Origin: Maribacter sp.
GTDB lineage: Bacteria; Bacteroidota; Bacteroidia; Flavobacteriales; Flavobacteriaceae
Assembly (NCBI GenBank): GCA_029287355.1
Contig: JARFRH010000247.1
Coordinates: 1-64,000 of the forward strand
Direction of reading: 5' to 3'
DNA: 64,000 nucleotides
Shown piece by piece: positions 8,729 to 16,760 of the stretch (position 1 is its first letter; every line of letters begins with the position of its first letter). Made by a program: the position numbers and the translations under genes. Below the pieces are notes generated by a model. The model searched no databases, had not been told where the DNA came from, and worked only from the letters and a program-made list of their open reading frames with translations.

Positions 8729-8980
8729 ATGAATGAGGAACGGTATACAAGACTTAAGAAAATCATCAAGATCTATCTTCCAGAAGATGTTTCCGTAGAT
8801 GATATATCGGCCCAAAGTCATTTCATTAATGAACTGAACATTAATTCGGCCAATTTGGTGGATATTGTGTTGGATGTTGAAGATACCTTCGGTATTATGC
8901 TTGAAAATGATGATATGGATCAGATGCAAACCGTACACGATGCTTTGCTGATTATTGATAAGAAATTAACCGACAAATGA
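8729..8980 (+). CDS. Acyl carrier protein
   Basis: 83 acidic residues with the four-helix ACP pattern. Ser40 in 'ELNINSANLVDIVLDVE' is the predicted phosphopantetheine site; the standard D-S-L context is N-S-A here, so the modifying transferase may be selective. The frame is open upstream to 8654, but that stretch lies inside the ketosynthase gene; I chose the ATG at 8729, whose product MNEERYTRLKKIIK begins the first helix. The stop overlaps the following membrane-protein start (ATGA). The carrier probably serves the ketosynthase and dehydratase of this operon. Confidence 0.87.
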   Translation: MNEERYTRLKKIIKIYLPEDVSVDDISAQSHFINELNINSANLVDIVLDVEDTFGIMLENDDMDQMQTVHDALLIIDKKLTDK

Positions 8981-9408
8981 TCCAAAGATTTGTTACCTGG
9001 GCCAAGACAAAACTAAATGTCGATAAACGGCTCATCGTCATTTATTGCATTGTATATTTTGGCTGGGGAATATTGATGAACTGGTTTGGCACCGAAGTTG
9101 AAATCGCTAAATTCACCTATTGGTGGCAGGTGATTACCTGCTACCTTCTGTACATGGTGCCCATTTCACTACTCTTGCGCAACCTTCCCTTTCATACACA
9201 ATATGCATATGGACTTGTCGCCATGAGTTTTTTGGAGTTTGGGGGTTATGCGCTTCAAACTTCCTATGCCTTTCCGGATAACCTAATGGACCAGTTTTTT
9301 GGTGAACGTAATTTTGCTTTGGGTATGGCCTTGTTCTTCGCCCTATATTTTCCTATCGGAAATTGGGGGGTACAGAAAATCTATGAGTTGATTTTTAGAA
9401 AAGTCTAA
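8977..9408 (+). CDS. Small multi-pass membrane protein of the polyketide operon
   Basis: 143 residues with about four hydrophobic helices (roughly 20-38, 46-68, 78-97 and 113-133). I do not recognise the family. It overlaps the ACP stop by four bases and ends the operon, so it is almost certainly co-expressed with the polyketide genes. Possible roles are anchoring the pathway at the membrane, acting on a membrane-embedded lipid product, or export. 'YWWQVITCYLLYMVP' and 'FLEFGGYALQTSYAFPDN' are the most distinctive stretches. It ends eight bases from the convergent TerC gene. Confidence 0.7.
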   Translation: MIQRFVTWAKTKLNVDKRLIVIYCIVYFGWGILMNWFGTEVEIAKFTYWWQVITCYLLYMVPISLLLRNLPFHTQYAYGLVAMSFLEFGGYALQTSYAFPDNLMDQFFGERNFALGMALFFALYFPIGNWGVQKIYELIFRKV

Positions 9409-9416
9409 AGCGCGGC

Positions 9417-10358
9417 CTATTTCTCCTTTTCCGGAATCGCCAATGAAGCGATTACTCCACCTATAAGTGCTAAAGATATAACCGATAGCGAAACCCATTC
9501 AGGAAGATGAATTTGGTGTGAAAACAGCATTTTCAAACCTACAAAAGCCAAAATGACGACCAAGCTGTAATTGATAAAACGGAAAGTTTCCAACATCCTT
9601 GAAACCAGGAAATACATTGACCGGAGCCCCAAAATCGCTAAAATATTAGAGCTAAAAACAATAAATGGGTCTGCAGTAATCGCTAAGATTGCGGGGATAC
9701 TATCCAAGGCAAAAAGAATATCGGTAATTTCGATTACAATCAAGGCTACAAAAAGAGGTGTAGCAGATTTTACTCCCATTCGCTTCACGAAAAATTCATC
9801 GCCTTCAATGCTCCCCGTAATCGGATAGACCTTTTTTAACTGTTTGAAAACGAATGAATTTTTAGGATCGAATTCGTCACCTTCGCTTTTCAGCATTTTG
9901 AAGGCCGTGTAGAGCAGAAATACACCAAAAACATAGATAATCCATTCAAAACGCGTAATCAAAGCAACGCCGAATAAAATCATAAATGCCCTAAATACAA
10001 TTGCGCCCAGAATACCCCAGAATAAAACCCGATGTTGATAAATAGGGGGTATTTTAAAAGATGAGAAAATAACGGCGATGACAAAAATGTTGTCGACACT
10101 AAGTGACAATTCGATCAAATAACCCGTTATGTACTTAAGAACAGCGGAATTTGGTGTGAGCCCAGTTGGATTATCGACCAATCCTGCGGAAAACAGCCAA
10201 TAAACGATACCGCTAAAGCTTAATGCAACGGTTACCCAAATGGCGGTCCAGATGCTGGCTTCCTTGGATTTTATAACGTGGTTTTCCTTGTTGAAAACTC
10301 CAAGATCCAAAGCTAAGAAGACTAGGATACAGGCAATAAAAATGATCCAAACCCACAT
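9417..10358 (-). CDS. TerC/Alx-family integral membrane protein
   Basis: 313 residues with eight to nine transmembrane helices. The family signature acidic pairs are present: 'ELSLSVDNIFVIAVIF' (about residues 83-98) and 'EITDILFALDSIPAIL' (about 212-227). Known relatives (Alx, TerC, MeeF/MeeY) export manganese and/or help metalate secreted enzymes. It is transcribed toward the polyketide operon and is followed upstream by the YceI gene on the same strand, 73 bases away; the two may be separate units. No manganese riboswitch was recognised in the short upstream gap. Confidence 0.9.
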   Translation of the reverse strand: MWVWIIFIACILVFLALDLGVFNKENHVIKSKEASIWTAIWVTVALSFSGIVYWLFSAGLVDNPTGLTPNSAVLKYITGYLIELSLSVDNIFVIAVIFSSFKIPPIYQHRVLFWGILGAIVFRAFMILFGVALITRFEWIIYVFGVFLLYTAFKMLKSEGDEFDPKNSFVFKQLKKVYPITGSIEGDEFFVKRMGVKSATPLFVALIVIEITDILFALDSIPAILAITADPFIVFSSNILAILGLRSMYFLVSRMLETFRFINYSLVVILAFVGLKMLFSHQIHLPEWVSLSVISLALIGGVIASLAIPEKEK

Positions 10359-10431
10359 ATCGTGAAAAATTTTGCGCGAAGTTACGTATCATTTTGTAAA
10401 AGGAATGTCCGCTAAGATGATTTTTAAAACC

Positions 10432-10944
10432 TTAGTTGACCTTAAATGACATGTTCACAACGACTTTATTCGCTTCTCGGCTCTTCTTCATTATGTTAAT
10501 GCCGAAATCGGATGAAAACAGCGTAGTAGAGCCTACTAGACGATTTCCTTCGTCTTGAAAAGCAATCGTAATTGGCTTGCTAATGCCTTTAATAGTAAGC
10601 TGTCCGGTAACTGTGAAACCTACTTTTAGTTCTTCAATTGAAGTACTTTTAAAATGAATTGTCGGATAGGTGTCAGTATCGAAATATTTACCTCCTTTGA
10701 GTGACCAATTTCTAAGGAAATTACCAGAATCCAAGGTTTTCGTATCTACAGAACCGTTGAGCTCAGAACTTGATATGTTATTCTTATCGATCTTTGATGA
10801 AGAGCTGAATCCTGATATCGTTCCATTTACCTTCTTGGAAACGAATGTAAAAGAAATGTCGGCATCGGAAAGGGTGCCTTGATCCTGCCCGAAAAGAAAG
10901 ACAGTAGTACAGCTGACCAAAATAAGAAGGATGATCTTTTTCAT
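10432..10944 (-). CDS. YceI-family periplasmic lipid-binding protein
   Basis: 170 residues with a cleavable signal peptide (about residues 1-20, ending near 'VFLFGQ'). The mature sequence follows the YceI beta-barrel layout: 'ADISFTFVSKKVNGTISGFSS', 'SGNFLRNWSLKGGKYFDTDTYPTIHFKST' and 'VTGQLTIKGISKPI' are diagnostic. Members bind isoprenoid-like lipids in an extended lipocalin-like barrel; the ligand here is unknown. It precedes the TerC gene on the same strand. The 147 bases upstream to the divergent gene at 11092 hold its promoter region. Confidence 0.9.
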   Translation of the reverse strand: MKKIILLILVSCTTVFLFGQDQGTLSDADISFTFVSKKVNGTISGFSSSSKIDKNNISSSELNGSVDTKTLDSGNFLRNWSLKGGKYFDTDTYPTIHFKSTSIEELKVGFTVTGQLTIKGISKPITIAFQDEGNRLVGSTTLFSSDFGINIMKKSREANKVVVNMSFKVN

Positions 10945-11091
10945 AGTAGTGGTATCAATTACACGAGTTTAAGGTACTGTTTTTCAAGATGAAATGTATG
11001 CTATTATCGGTATTGGTCTTATAATGATAGTAGTCATTACAGTTTAGATGAAAAACCATTACATTGCAAACTATAAAATATCCCTATTTCA

Positions 11092-11430
11092 ATGAAATTA
11101 AATTTTGTTTTCTTGGCTTGCATGGCACTCTATTTGCAAGGAACCATTTCATTGAACGCTCAAAGTGACCCTCAAAGAGAGTACAAAATCGAAACCAGAA
11201 ACGTTGAAGAGGAAGATGGTCCGATGATGTTCAAATTCGAACCAAATTTTTTATTCTCAAAAGAAAGGCGTCGCGAAGAAATGGCTCAAACTAGACGCAT
11301 TTTAGATACGCTTGATATTTCTGAAAACAAACGTAAAAAGTTACTAAAAGACCTTTACAAAAAAGGACTAACGAAACGACTATCAAAAGCTTTGATTACT
11401 GATAATAAGTTTGAGGAGGCGGAAAATTAA
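11092..11430 (+). CDS. Small secreted protein, paralogue A
   Basis: 112 residues: a signal peptide (about 1-23), a short acidic stretch and a helical basic C-terminal part. I do not recognise a named domain. Its second half aligns by eye with the next gene (11569): 'RREEMAQTRRILDTLDISENKRKKLLKDLYK' against 'KRAEMKRKRIANARYALDVLDTMKISNRKRNQILRDLKY', and both end 'RLsK..iT..Kf.dA'. The pair looks like a tandem duplication of a flavobacterial exported protein. Function is unknown. Confidence 0.7.
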   Translation: MKLNFVFLACMALYLQGTISLNAQSDPQREYKIETRNVEEEDGPMMFKFEPNFLFSKERRREEMAQTRRILDTLDISENKRKKLLKDLYKKGLTKRLSKALITDNKFEEAEN

Positions 11431-11568
11431 GAATCATCCAAATGTTCGTTACACCATACGTTTATCGTCTAAAAGACTAACTATTGTGACATACTACATC
11501 GAAATTGGTAAAAGGTCCGATGAAGGTATATTTTTCATATATTGTAATTAGAACAGTATATAGAAACC

Positions 11569-11925
11569 ATGAGAACCGTTAGAACAGTTATATGTGGGTG
11601 CATCCTTTTCTTCTCAGCATTCCAAGTTTTTGCACAAGAAAATCACGAGGGCGTACTCTTAAAAAAAGATTTCGAAATTCAGAAACATACGATTATGGAG
11701 CGATTTGAATCGGGGTATGTGATTTCTCCCGAAAAACGCGCTGAAATGAAAAGAAAGCGTATAGCGAATGCCAGATATGCCTTAGATGTTCTTGATACCA
11801 TGAAAATTTCGAATCGCAAACGAAATCAAATCCTACGTGATTTGAAATATTATCCCTTTTCCAACCGGCTGAATAAATTTATCGTCACTACTAAATTTGA
11901 CGATGCGGATGCAGTAAATCAATAA
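11569..11925 (+). CDS. Small secreted protein, paralogue B
   Basis: 118 residues with a signal peptide (about 1-22, 'FFSAFQVFAQ'). The mature part shares with the preceding gene the pattern S-x-E-+-R-x-E-M, then L-D-T-x-x-I-S-x-x-+-R, then I-L-+-D-L, then R-L-x-K and a terminal K-F-x-D-A. It has its own upstream gap of 138 bases, so it may be transcribed separately. No catalytic residues or metal sites are obvious; the many Arg/Lys residues in a predicted helix hint at binding an acidic partner. Confidence 0.7.
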   Translation: MRTVRTVICGCILFFSAFQVFAQENHEGVLLKKDFEIQKHTIMERFESGYVISPEKRAEMKRKRIANARYALDVLDTMKISNRKRNQILRDLKYYPFSNRLNKFIVTTKFDDADAVNQ

Positions 11926-11938
11926 GAATAACCCCTTA

Positions 11939-12241
11939 TCAAAAACTCTTCATTTTTGCTTTTCGTTTTATCAATTGGCGCTCCAAATCGGAAACAGTTT
12001 CTGCTATGGATATTTCGAATGTAGCATTACTCGCCTCTGCGAAGAGTCTAGGCCCTGGGGTGCTCAACCGCATTTTACAAATCATTCCGGTATCCGGTTC
12101 ACTGGTATTCTCCGTTTTAAAGAACACATCTGCGCGAATGACAAAATGGTACTTGTTCAACAGCTTCTCTAGTTTCTCCGCAGCTAATATTTCGAGCCGA
12201 TTACTGGCTTTTACACCATGATATTCAAAGTTTATGTCCAT
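11939..12241 (-). CDS. raiA: Ribosome hibernation factor, short HPF/RaiA family
   Basis: 100 residues, matching the short HPF/RaiA family. The beta-alpha-beta pattern 'INFEYHGVKASNRLEILAAEKLEKLLNKY' followed by 'ADVFFKTENTS' and 'FEISIAETVSDLERQLIKRKAK' is characteristic; basic residues line the last helix. Known members bind the decoding centre of the 30S subunit and inactivate ribosomes in stationary phase. It is convergent with the small secreted gene ending at 11925. The symbol follows the common naming of the family; whether it works as HPF or RaiA is undecided. Confidence 0.85.
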   Translation of the reverse strand: MDINFEYHGVKASNRLEILAAEKLEKLLNKYHFVIRADVFFKTENTSEPDTGMICKMRLSTPGPRLFAEASNATFEISIAETVSDLERQLIKRKAKMKSF

Positions 12242-12433
12242 GTAGGCAAAGTTAGACTTTTAAATTAAGGAGGGTTTTATATCAATACAGGCAGTTTTAG
12301 ATAAATGCTTAAAATATAATTAATTATTTGTTAAAGTCTGGTTTTCTGATGTTTAGAATAATCTGTATGTCTTTTTTTTCGTAAATTATTGTACCTATTT
12401 GTCATAAAGTGTTCAACTTAAAACCCCAATACA

Positions 12434-12754
12434 ATGAAATCGGACCTCAAAGAATTCGGTGAAACTTCATTGGTCACGCGTTTAGAGCGTAATCAAAATG
12501 ATCTTCTCAAAATGAAATCGACACTTTCCTCTTACACATGTGAGCCACGAACACCTAGTCTATTCGAGCGGTATGAGTCTTTGAAGCATAAGTTAGAAAA
12601 TTTAAGCAATACCAATGGCGAAATCATTCAATCCCTCAAAGTGCACAAAAAAAGTGTCAGTAAGTATGTGGAGCGAGCCAAAGAACAGTTTAAAGAATGT
12701 TATCAGCTTCAAAAAGGTGTAGAAGATTATGTGACCGGAGCTCGGAATCATTAA
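12434..12754 (+). CDS. Hypothetical coiled-coil protein
   Basis: 106 residues without signal peptide or membrane segment. Most of the chain is predicted helical and rich in Lys, Glu, Leu and Ser, with heptad-like spacing between about residues 44 and 95 ('YESLKHKLENLSN', 'IIQSLKVHKKSVSKYVERAKEQ'). Its family is unknown to me. The ATG at 12434 follows an A-rich leader (AAAACCCCAATACA), typical of Bacteroidota genes without a strong Shine-Dalgarno. It may be a structural or regulatory small protein. Confidence 0.6.
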   Translation: MKSDLKEFGETSLVTRLERNQNDLLKMKSTLSSYTCEPRTPSLFERYESLKHKLENLSNTNGEIIQSLKVHKKSVSKYVERAKEQFKECYQLQKGVEDYVTGARNH

Positions 12755-12794
12755 TAACTTCAAATATGATCTCAAGAATAGGGTGATCCTTCCG

Positions 12795-12802
12795 TATCTT
12801 TG
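12795..12802 (+). promoter_or_regulatory. -7 element ahead of the EamA transporter
   Basis: TATCTTTG is a perfect match to TAnnTTTG, 25 bases before the ATG at 12827. It covers the alternative TTG at 12800, which argues that translation begins at 12827 and not there. No good -33 box was found. Confidence 0.4.
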
Positions 12803-12826
12803 ACCAATGTCAGATTACTTTGGTGT

Positions 12827-13672
12827 ATGGATTTAAAAAGAGCCATACTGTTCATGGTTCTTAGCACCATAGCCTTTACCGGCATGAATGGACTGTTAAA
12901 ATACCTTACGCACTATAGTGGTTATCAACTTGTATTCTTTAGATCTGTCGGATCACTCTTTTTTACTTTCGGATTTTTATTAAGCCATCGCATCCCCATT
13001 TTAGGAACAAATCGAAAACTATTAATACTTAGAGGGGTACTAGGGTCGACCTCAATGCTTCTTTTTTTTATCGCCGTGCATTATATGCCCATTGGGTCGG
13101 CGGTGGCATTACGGTACATTGCCCCAATATTCGCTGCCGTTTTTGCTATCCTGTACTTAAAGGAAAACGTCAAACCCATACAATGGCTATTCTTCATCAT
13201 TGCGTTTACCGGTGTTTTGGTACTGAAGGGTTTTGACAACAATATTGCTCCGATTGGTTTGTTCTTTGTATTATTGGCCTCTGTATTTAGCGGGATGGTC
13301 TATATCGTAATCAGAAAAATCGGCTTGAGTGAACACCCTGTGGTTATCGTAAATTATTTTATGTGTACCGCCGCCGTTGTAGGCGGTGTTTTATCCATTT
13401 TCGATTGGACCCCACTAAAAGGAACGGATTTAATCTTACTTCTAAGCCTTGGAATATTTGGCTACTTCGGTCAGGTCTTCATGACCAAGGCCTTTCAAAT
13501 GGGCGAAACAAACGTCATAGCTCCGATTAAGTATATAGAAGTAGTCTTTGCCATACTCGTGGGCATCGGGTTTTTAGGGGAAACCTACTCCCTTTGGAGT
13601 TTTGTGGGTATAGCATTGATTATCTCAGGTCTGTTGCTAAATCTTTGGTATAAATCAAAAAACAAAGTTTAA
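12827..13672 (+). CDS. EamA-family (DMT superfamily) transporter
   Basis: 281 residues arranged as two five-helix EamA repeats, ten transmembrane segments in all. Recognisable family strings are 'GMNGLLKYLTHYSGYQLVFFRSVGSL' in the first repeat and 'YIEVVFAILVGIGFLGETYSLWSFVGIALIISG' at the end of the second. Such proteins export metabolites or amino acids; the substrate cannot be read from sequence. I chose the ATG at 12827 (MDLKRAILFMVLST): the frame is open to a TTG at 12800, but that codon lies in a promoter-like element. It overlaps the convergent MFS gene by four bases at the 3' end. Confidence 0.85.
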   Translation: MDLKRAILFMVLSTIAFTGMNGLLKYLTHYSGYQLVFFRSVGSLFFTFGFLLSHRIPILGTNRKLLILRGVLGSTSMLLFFIAVHYMPIGSAVALRYIAPIFAAVFAILYLKENVKPIQWLFFIIAFTGVLVLKGFDNNIAPIGLFFVLLASVFSGMVYIVIRKIGLSEHPVVIVNYFMCTAAVVGGVLSIFDWTPLKGTDLILLLSLGIFGYFGQVFMTKAFQMGETNVIAPIKYIEVVFAILVGIGFLGETYSLWSFVGIALIISGLLLNLWYKSKNKV

Positions 13673-14889
13673 CCTTTTGCGCTCCGCACGACTTCTTCCC
13701 TCACACTTATCTTCAAGTAGTATAGTATACCCATTGACAGTAATGAGCAGATTGAAAAACCGATAAATAGCGGTAAGGCCCTATCATCAACATACCTTCC
13801 AATTACGGTACTTATGGGAACCGCCATCATTGTCGATATAAATCCAGTTATGGCCGCCCCAATTCCTGCGATATGGCCAATAGGTTCCATGGCCAAGGCC
13901 CTAAGATTTCCGAAAAGGAAACCAATCGCAAAAAATTGCAACCCGAAAAACAGTAGGAGAATCTCGACCGAGGGGTTTCCCCCATTGAAATACAATAGCA
14001 CATATACTACTGAGATTCCAAAATAAACAAGGAGAAAAGTAGTTGCCATTTTCTCCATTCCAAACTTCAGTACCAATGTCCCATTTAAAAATGTTGAGGT
14101 GCCAATGGCAATAGCCAGGCCTGCAAAAATAAAGGGGAATTCTTCCTTAAGATCGTACTGTTGTTGAAAAATTTGTTGTGCAGTACTAAGGTATACCAAG
14201 AACGAGCCAACAATAAAACCAGAGATTATTGTAAAGCCAAGGGTACGTTTATACTTTACGAGCTCTTTCAAACCATCCCAAAAAATATGCGAAGAGAAAG
14301 GAATGCGATTTGTCACCGCCAAGGTTTCGGGCTGTCGGCGCCAAAACCAAACACAAACAAGAACTGCGAAGAGGAGTTGGACATAGAAAATAGCCTGCCA
14401 ATTGTAACTATCAAGTACCCACTTTCCCATTGCTGGGGCAACCATGGGAACTAATAAAAATACAACGGTAATGAAAGACATGATACGCGCCATAAAATCA
14501 CCGCTATAGACATCACGCACCATTGCGATACTAATCGTTCTTGGAGCAGACAAAGCAATTCCTTGGAATATACGCCCTACGATCATCACTTCAAGACTAT
14601 TGGCATAAATGCATATGAAACTTGCAAAGATGAACAGGCCAAACCCCATATAAACAACTGGTTTACGTCCCAAACTGTCGGAAATTGGTCCAAAAACCAA
14701 CGGTCCTATGCCCAGTCCTAAGAAAATCATGGTAATGAGCAACTGATTGTCTAAGGGATCTTTAACCCCAAGTGAAAGTCCGATGACATCCAGTGCAGGA
14801 AGGAGTGCATCTATAGCCAAGGCTACAACTGACATCAATGACGCCATCAGTAGCACAAATTCAAGCTGTGGGAGCCTCTTTTTTAACAT
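13669..14889 (-). CDS. MFS transporter, Bcr/CflA-type drug exporter
   Basis: 406 residues with twelve predicted helices. The first half carries the MFS motif A loop 'GPISDSLGRKPVVYMG' (about residues 64-79) and the motif C-like 'APRTISIAMVRDVYSGDFMARIMSF' region that marks the Bcr/CflA subfamily, whose known members export bicyclomycin, chloramphenicol or cysteine-type compounds. The gene is convergent with the EamA transporter and overlaps it by four bases. Substrate is unknown; the neighbours give no hint. Confidence 0.87.
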   Translation of the reverse strand: MLKKRLPQLEFVLLMASLMSVVALAIDALLPALDVIGLSLGVKDPLDNQLLITMIFLGLGIGPLVFGPISDSLGRKPVVYMGFGLFIFASFICIYANSLEVMIVGRIFQGIALSAPRTISIAMVRDVYSGDFMARIMSFITVVFLLVPMVAPAMGKWVLDSYNWQAIFYVQLLFAVLVCVWFWRRQPETLAVTNRIPFSSHIFWDGLKELVKYKRTLGFTIISGFIVGSFLVYLSTAQQIFQQQYDLKEEFPFIFAGLAIAIGTSTFLNGTLVLKFGMEKMATTFLLVYFGISVVYVLLYFNGGNPSVEILLLFFGLQFFAIGFLFGNLRALAMEPIGHIAGIGAAITGFISTMMAVPISTVIGRYVDDRALPLFIGFSICSLLSMGILYYLKISVREEVVRSAKG

Positions 14890-15030
14890 CTGGCAAAAAT
14901 AGTTTTTTTAAATCGCTAATGGTTCCTATGAGTTCATCATTTTAACAACTATATTTCTTTTACACACTTGGTTAATACATCTAAACAGAGTAATTTTCAA
15001 ACTTCAATTTTATAATACATCTTTGAACGT

Positions 15031-15540
15031 ATGAAGAAGTGCTATTTGCTTTTGACCCTACTTTTTGCCAGCGTCTTGAGTTGTAAGAATGACCAAAATA
15101 AAGAAGTGGAAAGCAAAGGCCCTGCCGCTGTTCAGGAAGTCTCCATTGCCAAAAGTTCTTTTGAGGATTTGAATGGAAATCCTATTGAACTTTCCGATTT
15201 TAAGGGAAAGCGGGTCCTACTGAATTATTGGGCTACCTGGTGTAGACCATGTGTTGAAGAAATGCCTGCTATGCTTCGTGCCCAGGAAGTTTTGGCAAAT
15301 GAAAATTATGTTTTTCTTTTGGCCTCAGACCAATCCATAGACAAAATAAAAGCATTCAAAGACAATAAGAAATTCGATTTTACCTTTTTAAAATTCAATG
15401 GTTCGTTGACCGATATGAATATTAACGCCTTGCCGACAACTTTCATTTATAACGAGTCCGGGAAATTCATGAATCGCGTTGATGGAGCAACCGAATGGGA
15501 CTCCCCAAAAATCTTGGATAAGTTAAAAGCCATTAAATAA
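15031..15540 (+). CDS. TlpA-like thioredoxin-fold lipoprotein
   Basis: 169 residues with a lipoprotein signal (Cys18 in 'ASVLSCKN'). The mature domain is a TlpA/ResA-type thioredoxin: the redox motif is W-C71-R-P-C74 within 'NYWATWCRPCVEEMP', and the cis-proline loop is 'NALPTTFIYN' (Pro135). Known relatives reduce disulfides or deliver reducing power in the periplasm, for example for cytochrome c or copper-site assembly. Its stop overlaps the start of the next gene (TAATG), and that gene encodes a protein with a cluster of cysteines that would be a natural redox client. Confidence 0.9.
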   Translation: MKKCYLLLTLLFASVLSCKNDQNKEVESKGPAAVQEVSIAKSSFEDLNGNPIELSDFKGKRVLLNYWATWCRPCVEEMPAMLRAQEVLANENYVFLLASDQSIDKIKAFKDNKKFDFTFLKFNGSLTDMNINALPTTFIYNESGKFMNRVDGATEWDSPKILDKLKAIK

Positions 15541-16754
15541 TGCACTTGAAAAGCTATAGCTCGGTTCTCTTTGCACTACTGATTTTATCCTGTGCTGAAA
15601 ATATAAAACCAGCACTTTTTGAAGTACGACCTTTGGTATCCCCAGCAGGTAATAATAGTTCCTTGCCTAATTTGTTTTCCAATTCTGACGTAACCCTTTT
15701 GTCATGGGTTGAAAAAGAGAACGATAGTTTGACTCATCTTCGTTATGCTGAATTCAAAAAAGGAGTTTGGCAAACTGCCAATGATATCACCAGTGGAACG
15801 GATTGGTTTGTCAATTGGGCCGATTTTCCATCAATAGTAGAAACTAAAGGCAATCTCTTTTCACATATTCTAAGGAAGTCATCCATCGGCACGTACTCGT
15901 ACGATGTTAAAGTGAATCTAAAACCGAAGGGGGCTAAAGATTGGAAGACCGATAATCCATTACATACGGATAGTACTTCTACAGAGCATGGTTTTGTGAC
16001 GGCCCTGCCATTTCGTGACAACTCCTTTTTTGTGACCTGGTTAGATGGTAGAAATACGGCAGAAAAAGAGGGCGAAGAACGTGGTGCGATGACCATTCGT
16101 GCGGCTGTGGTGTCGCCAAATGGAATAGTGAGCGGTGAAAAATTGTTAGATTCTAGAACATGTGACTGCTGCCAAACCACCGCTGCTATTACGGCTAATG
16201 GACCAGTAGTGATTTATAGGGATAGGTCTGAAAATGAAATTCGGGACATCAGTATAGTGCGTTGGATTGAGGGGGAATGGACAAGGCCAAAAGCGGTCTA
16301 TAATGATAATTGGAAAATCAATGGATGTCCAGTAAACGGGCCCAAAGCTGTCACCTTGGAAAATACCTTGGCCGTGGTTTGGTTTACAGCAGTCGATGAG
16401 CTTCCTGCGGTAAAGGTTTCATTTTCCCATGACAATGGCGCAAATTTTGAGGAACCTATTGCGATTGGAACATCAAATGTGATAGGTCGTGTCGATATCG
16501 CATTACTGGATACGAAAACCGCACTGGTTAGTTACGTAGTTGCAAATGAAAAAAAGGGGCAACTAAAAGCAGTGAAAGTGACGTCTACTGGGCAGGTATC
16601 CGATGCAAAAATTATTACTGGCATAAATCCCTCGCGCAAAACAGGCTTTCCGCAAATGGAGTTAGTTGAAGACACCGTCCATTTTGCATGGACGGACGTG
16701 ACTACTGAGCACTCAATGGTAAAAACGGTCTCGGTTTTAGTTGAAGATTTTTAG
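15540..16754 (+). CDS. Beta-propeller (sialidase/BNR-like) lipoprotein with CxCC cysteine motif
   Basis: 404 residues with a lipoprotein signal (Cys18 in 'LLILSCAEN'). The mature chain contains repeated blades with Asp-box-like elements ('SFSHDNGANFEEP', 'FVTWLDGRN') and a clear 'RTCDCCQTTAA' motif (Cys208, Cys210, Cys211) with a further Cys263 in 'NGCPVNGP'. The catalytic residues of true sialidases are not evident, so it is unlikely to cleave sialic acid. The cysteines, plus translational coupling to a TlpA-like reductase, suggest a metal-binding or redox-controlled extracytoplasmic protein. This is an inference; the family is otherwise uncharacterised to me. Confidence 0.75.
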   Translation: MHLKSYSSVLFALLILSCAENIKPALFEVRPLVSPAGNNSSLPNLFSNSDVTLLSWVEKENDSLTHLRYAEFKKGVWQTANDITSGTDWFVNWADFPSIVETKGNLFSHILRKSSIGTYSYDVKVNLKPKGAKDWKTDNPLHTDSTSTEHGFVTALPFRDNSFFVTWLDGRNTAEKEGEERGAMTIRAAVVSPNGIVSGEKLLDSRTCDCCQTTAAITANGPVVIYRDRSENEIRDISIVRWIEGEWTRPKAVYNDNWKINGCPVNGPKAVTLENTLAVVWFTAVDELPAVKVSFSHDNGANFEEPIAIGTSNVIGRVDIALLDTKTALVSYVVANEKKGQLKAVKVTSTGQVSDAKIITGINPSRKTGFPQMELVEDTVHFAWTDVTTEHSMVKTVSVLVEDF

Positions 16755-16760
16755 TTCGGA

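Noticed and set aside
15743-16180. 145-codon minus-strand frame inside the propeller lipoprotein
   Set aside because: Shadow of a well-supported gene; no protein-like features or start signals.
15540-16754. Sialidase activity for the propeller lipoprotein
   Set aside because: Blades with Asp-box-like strings are present, but the Arg triad and other sialidase catalytic residues were not identified.
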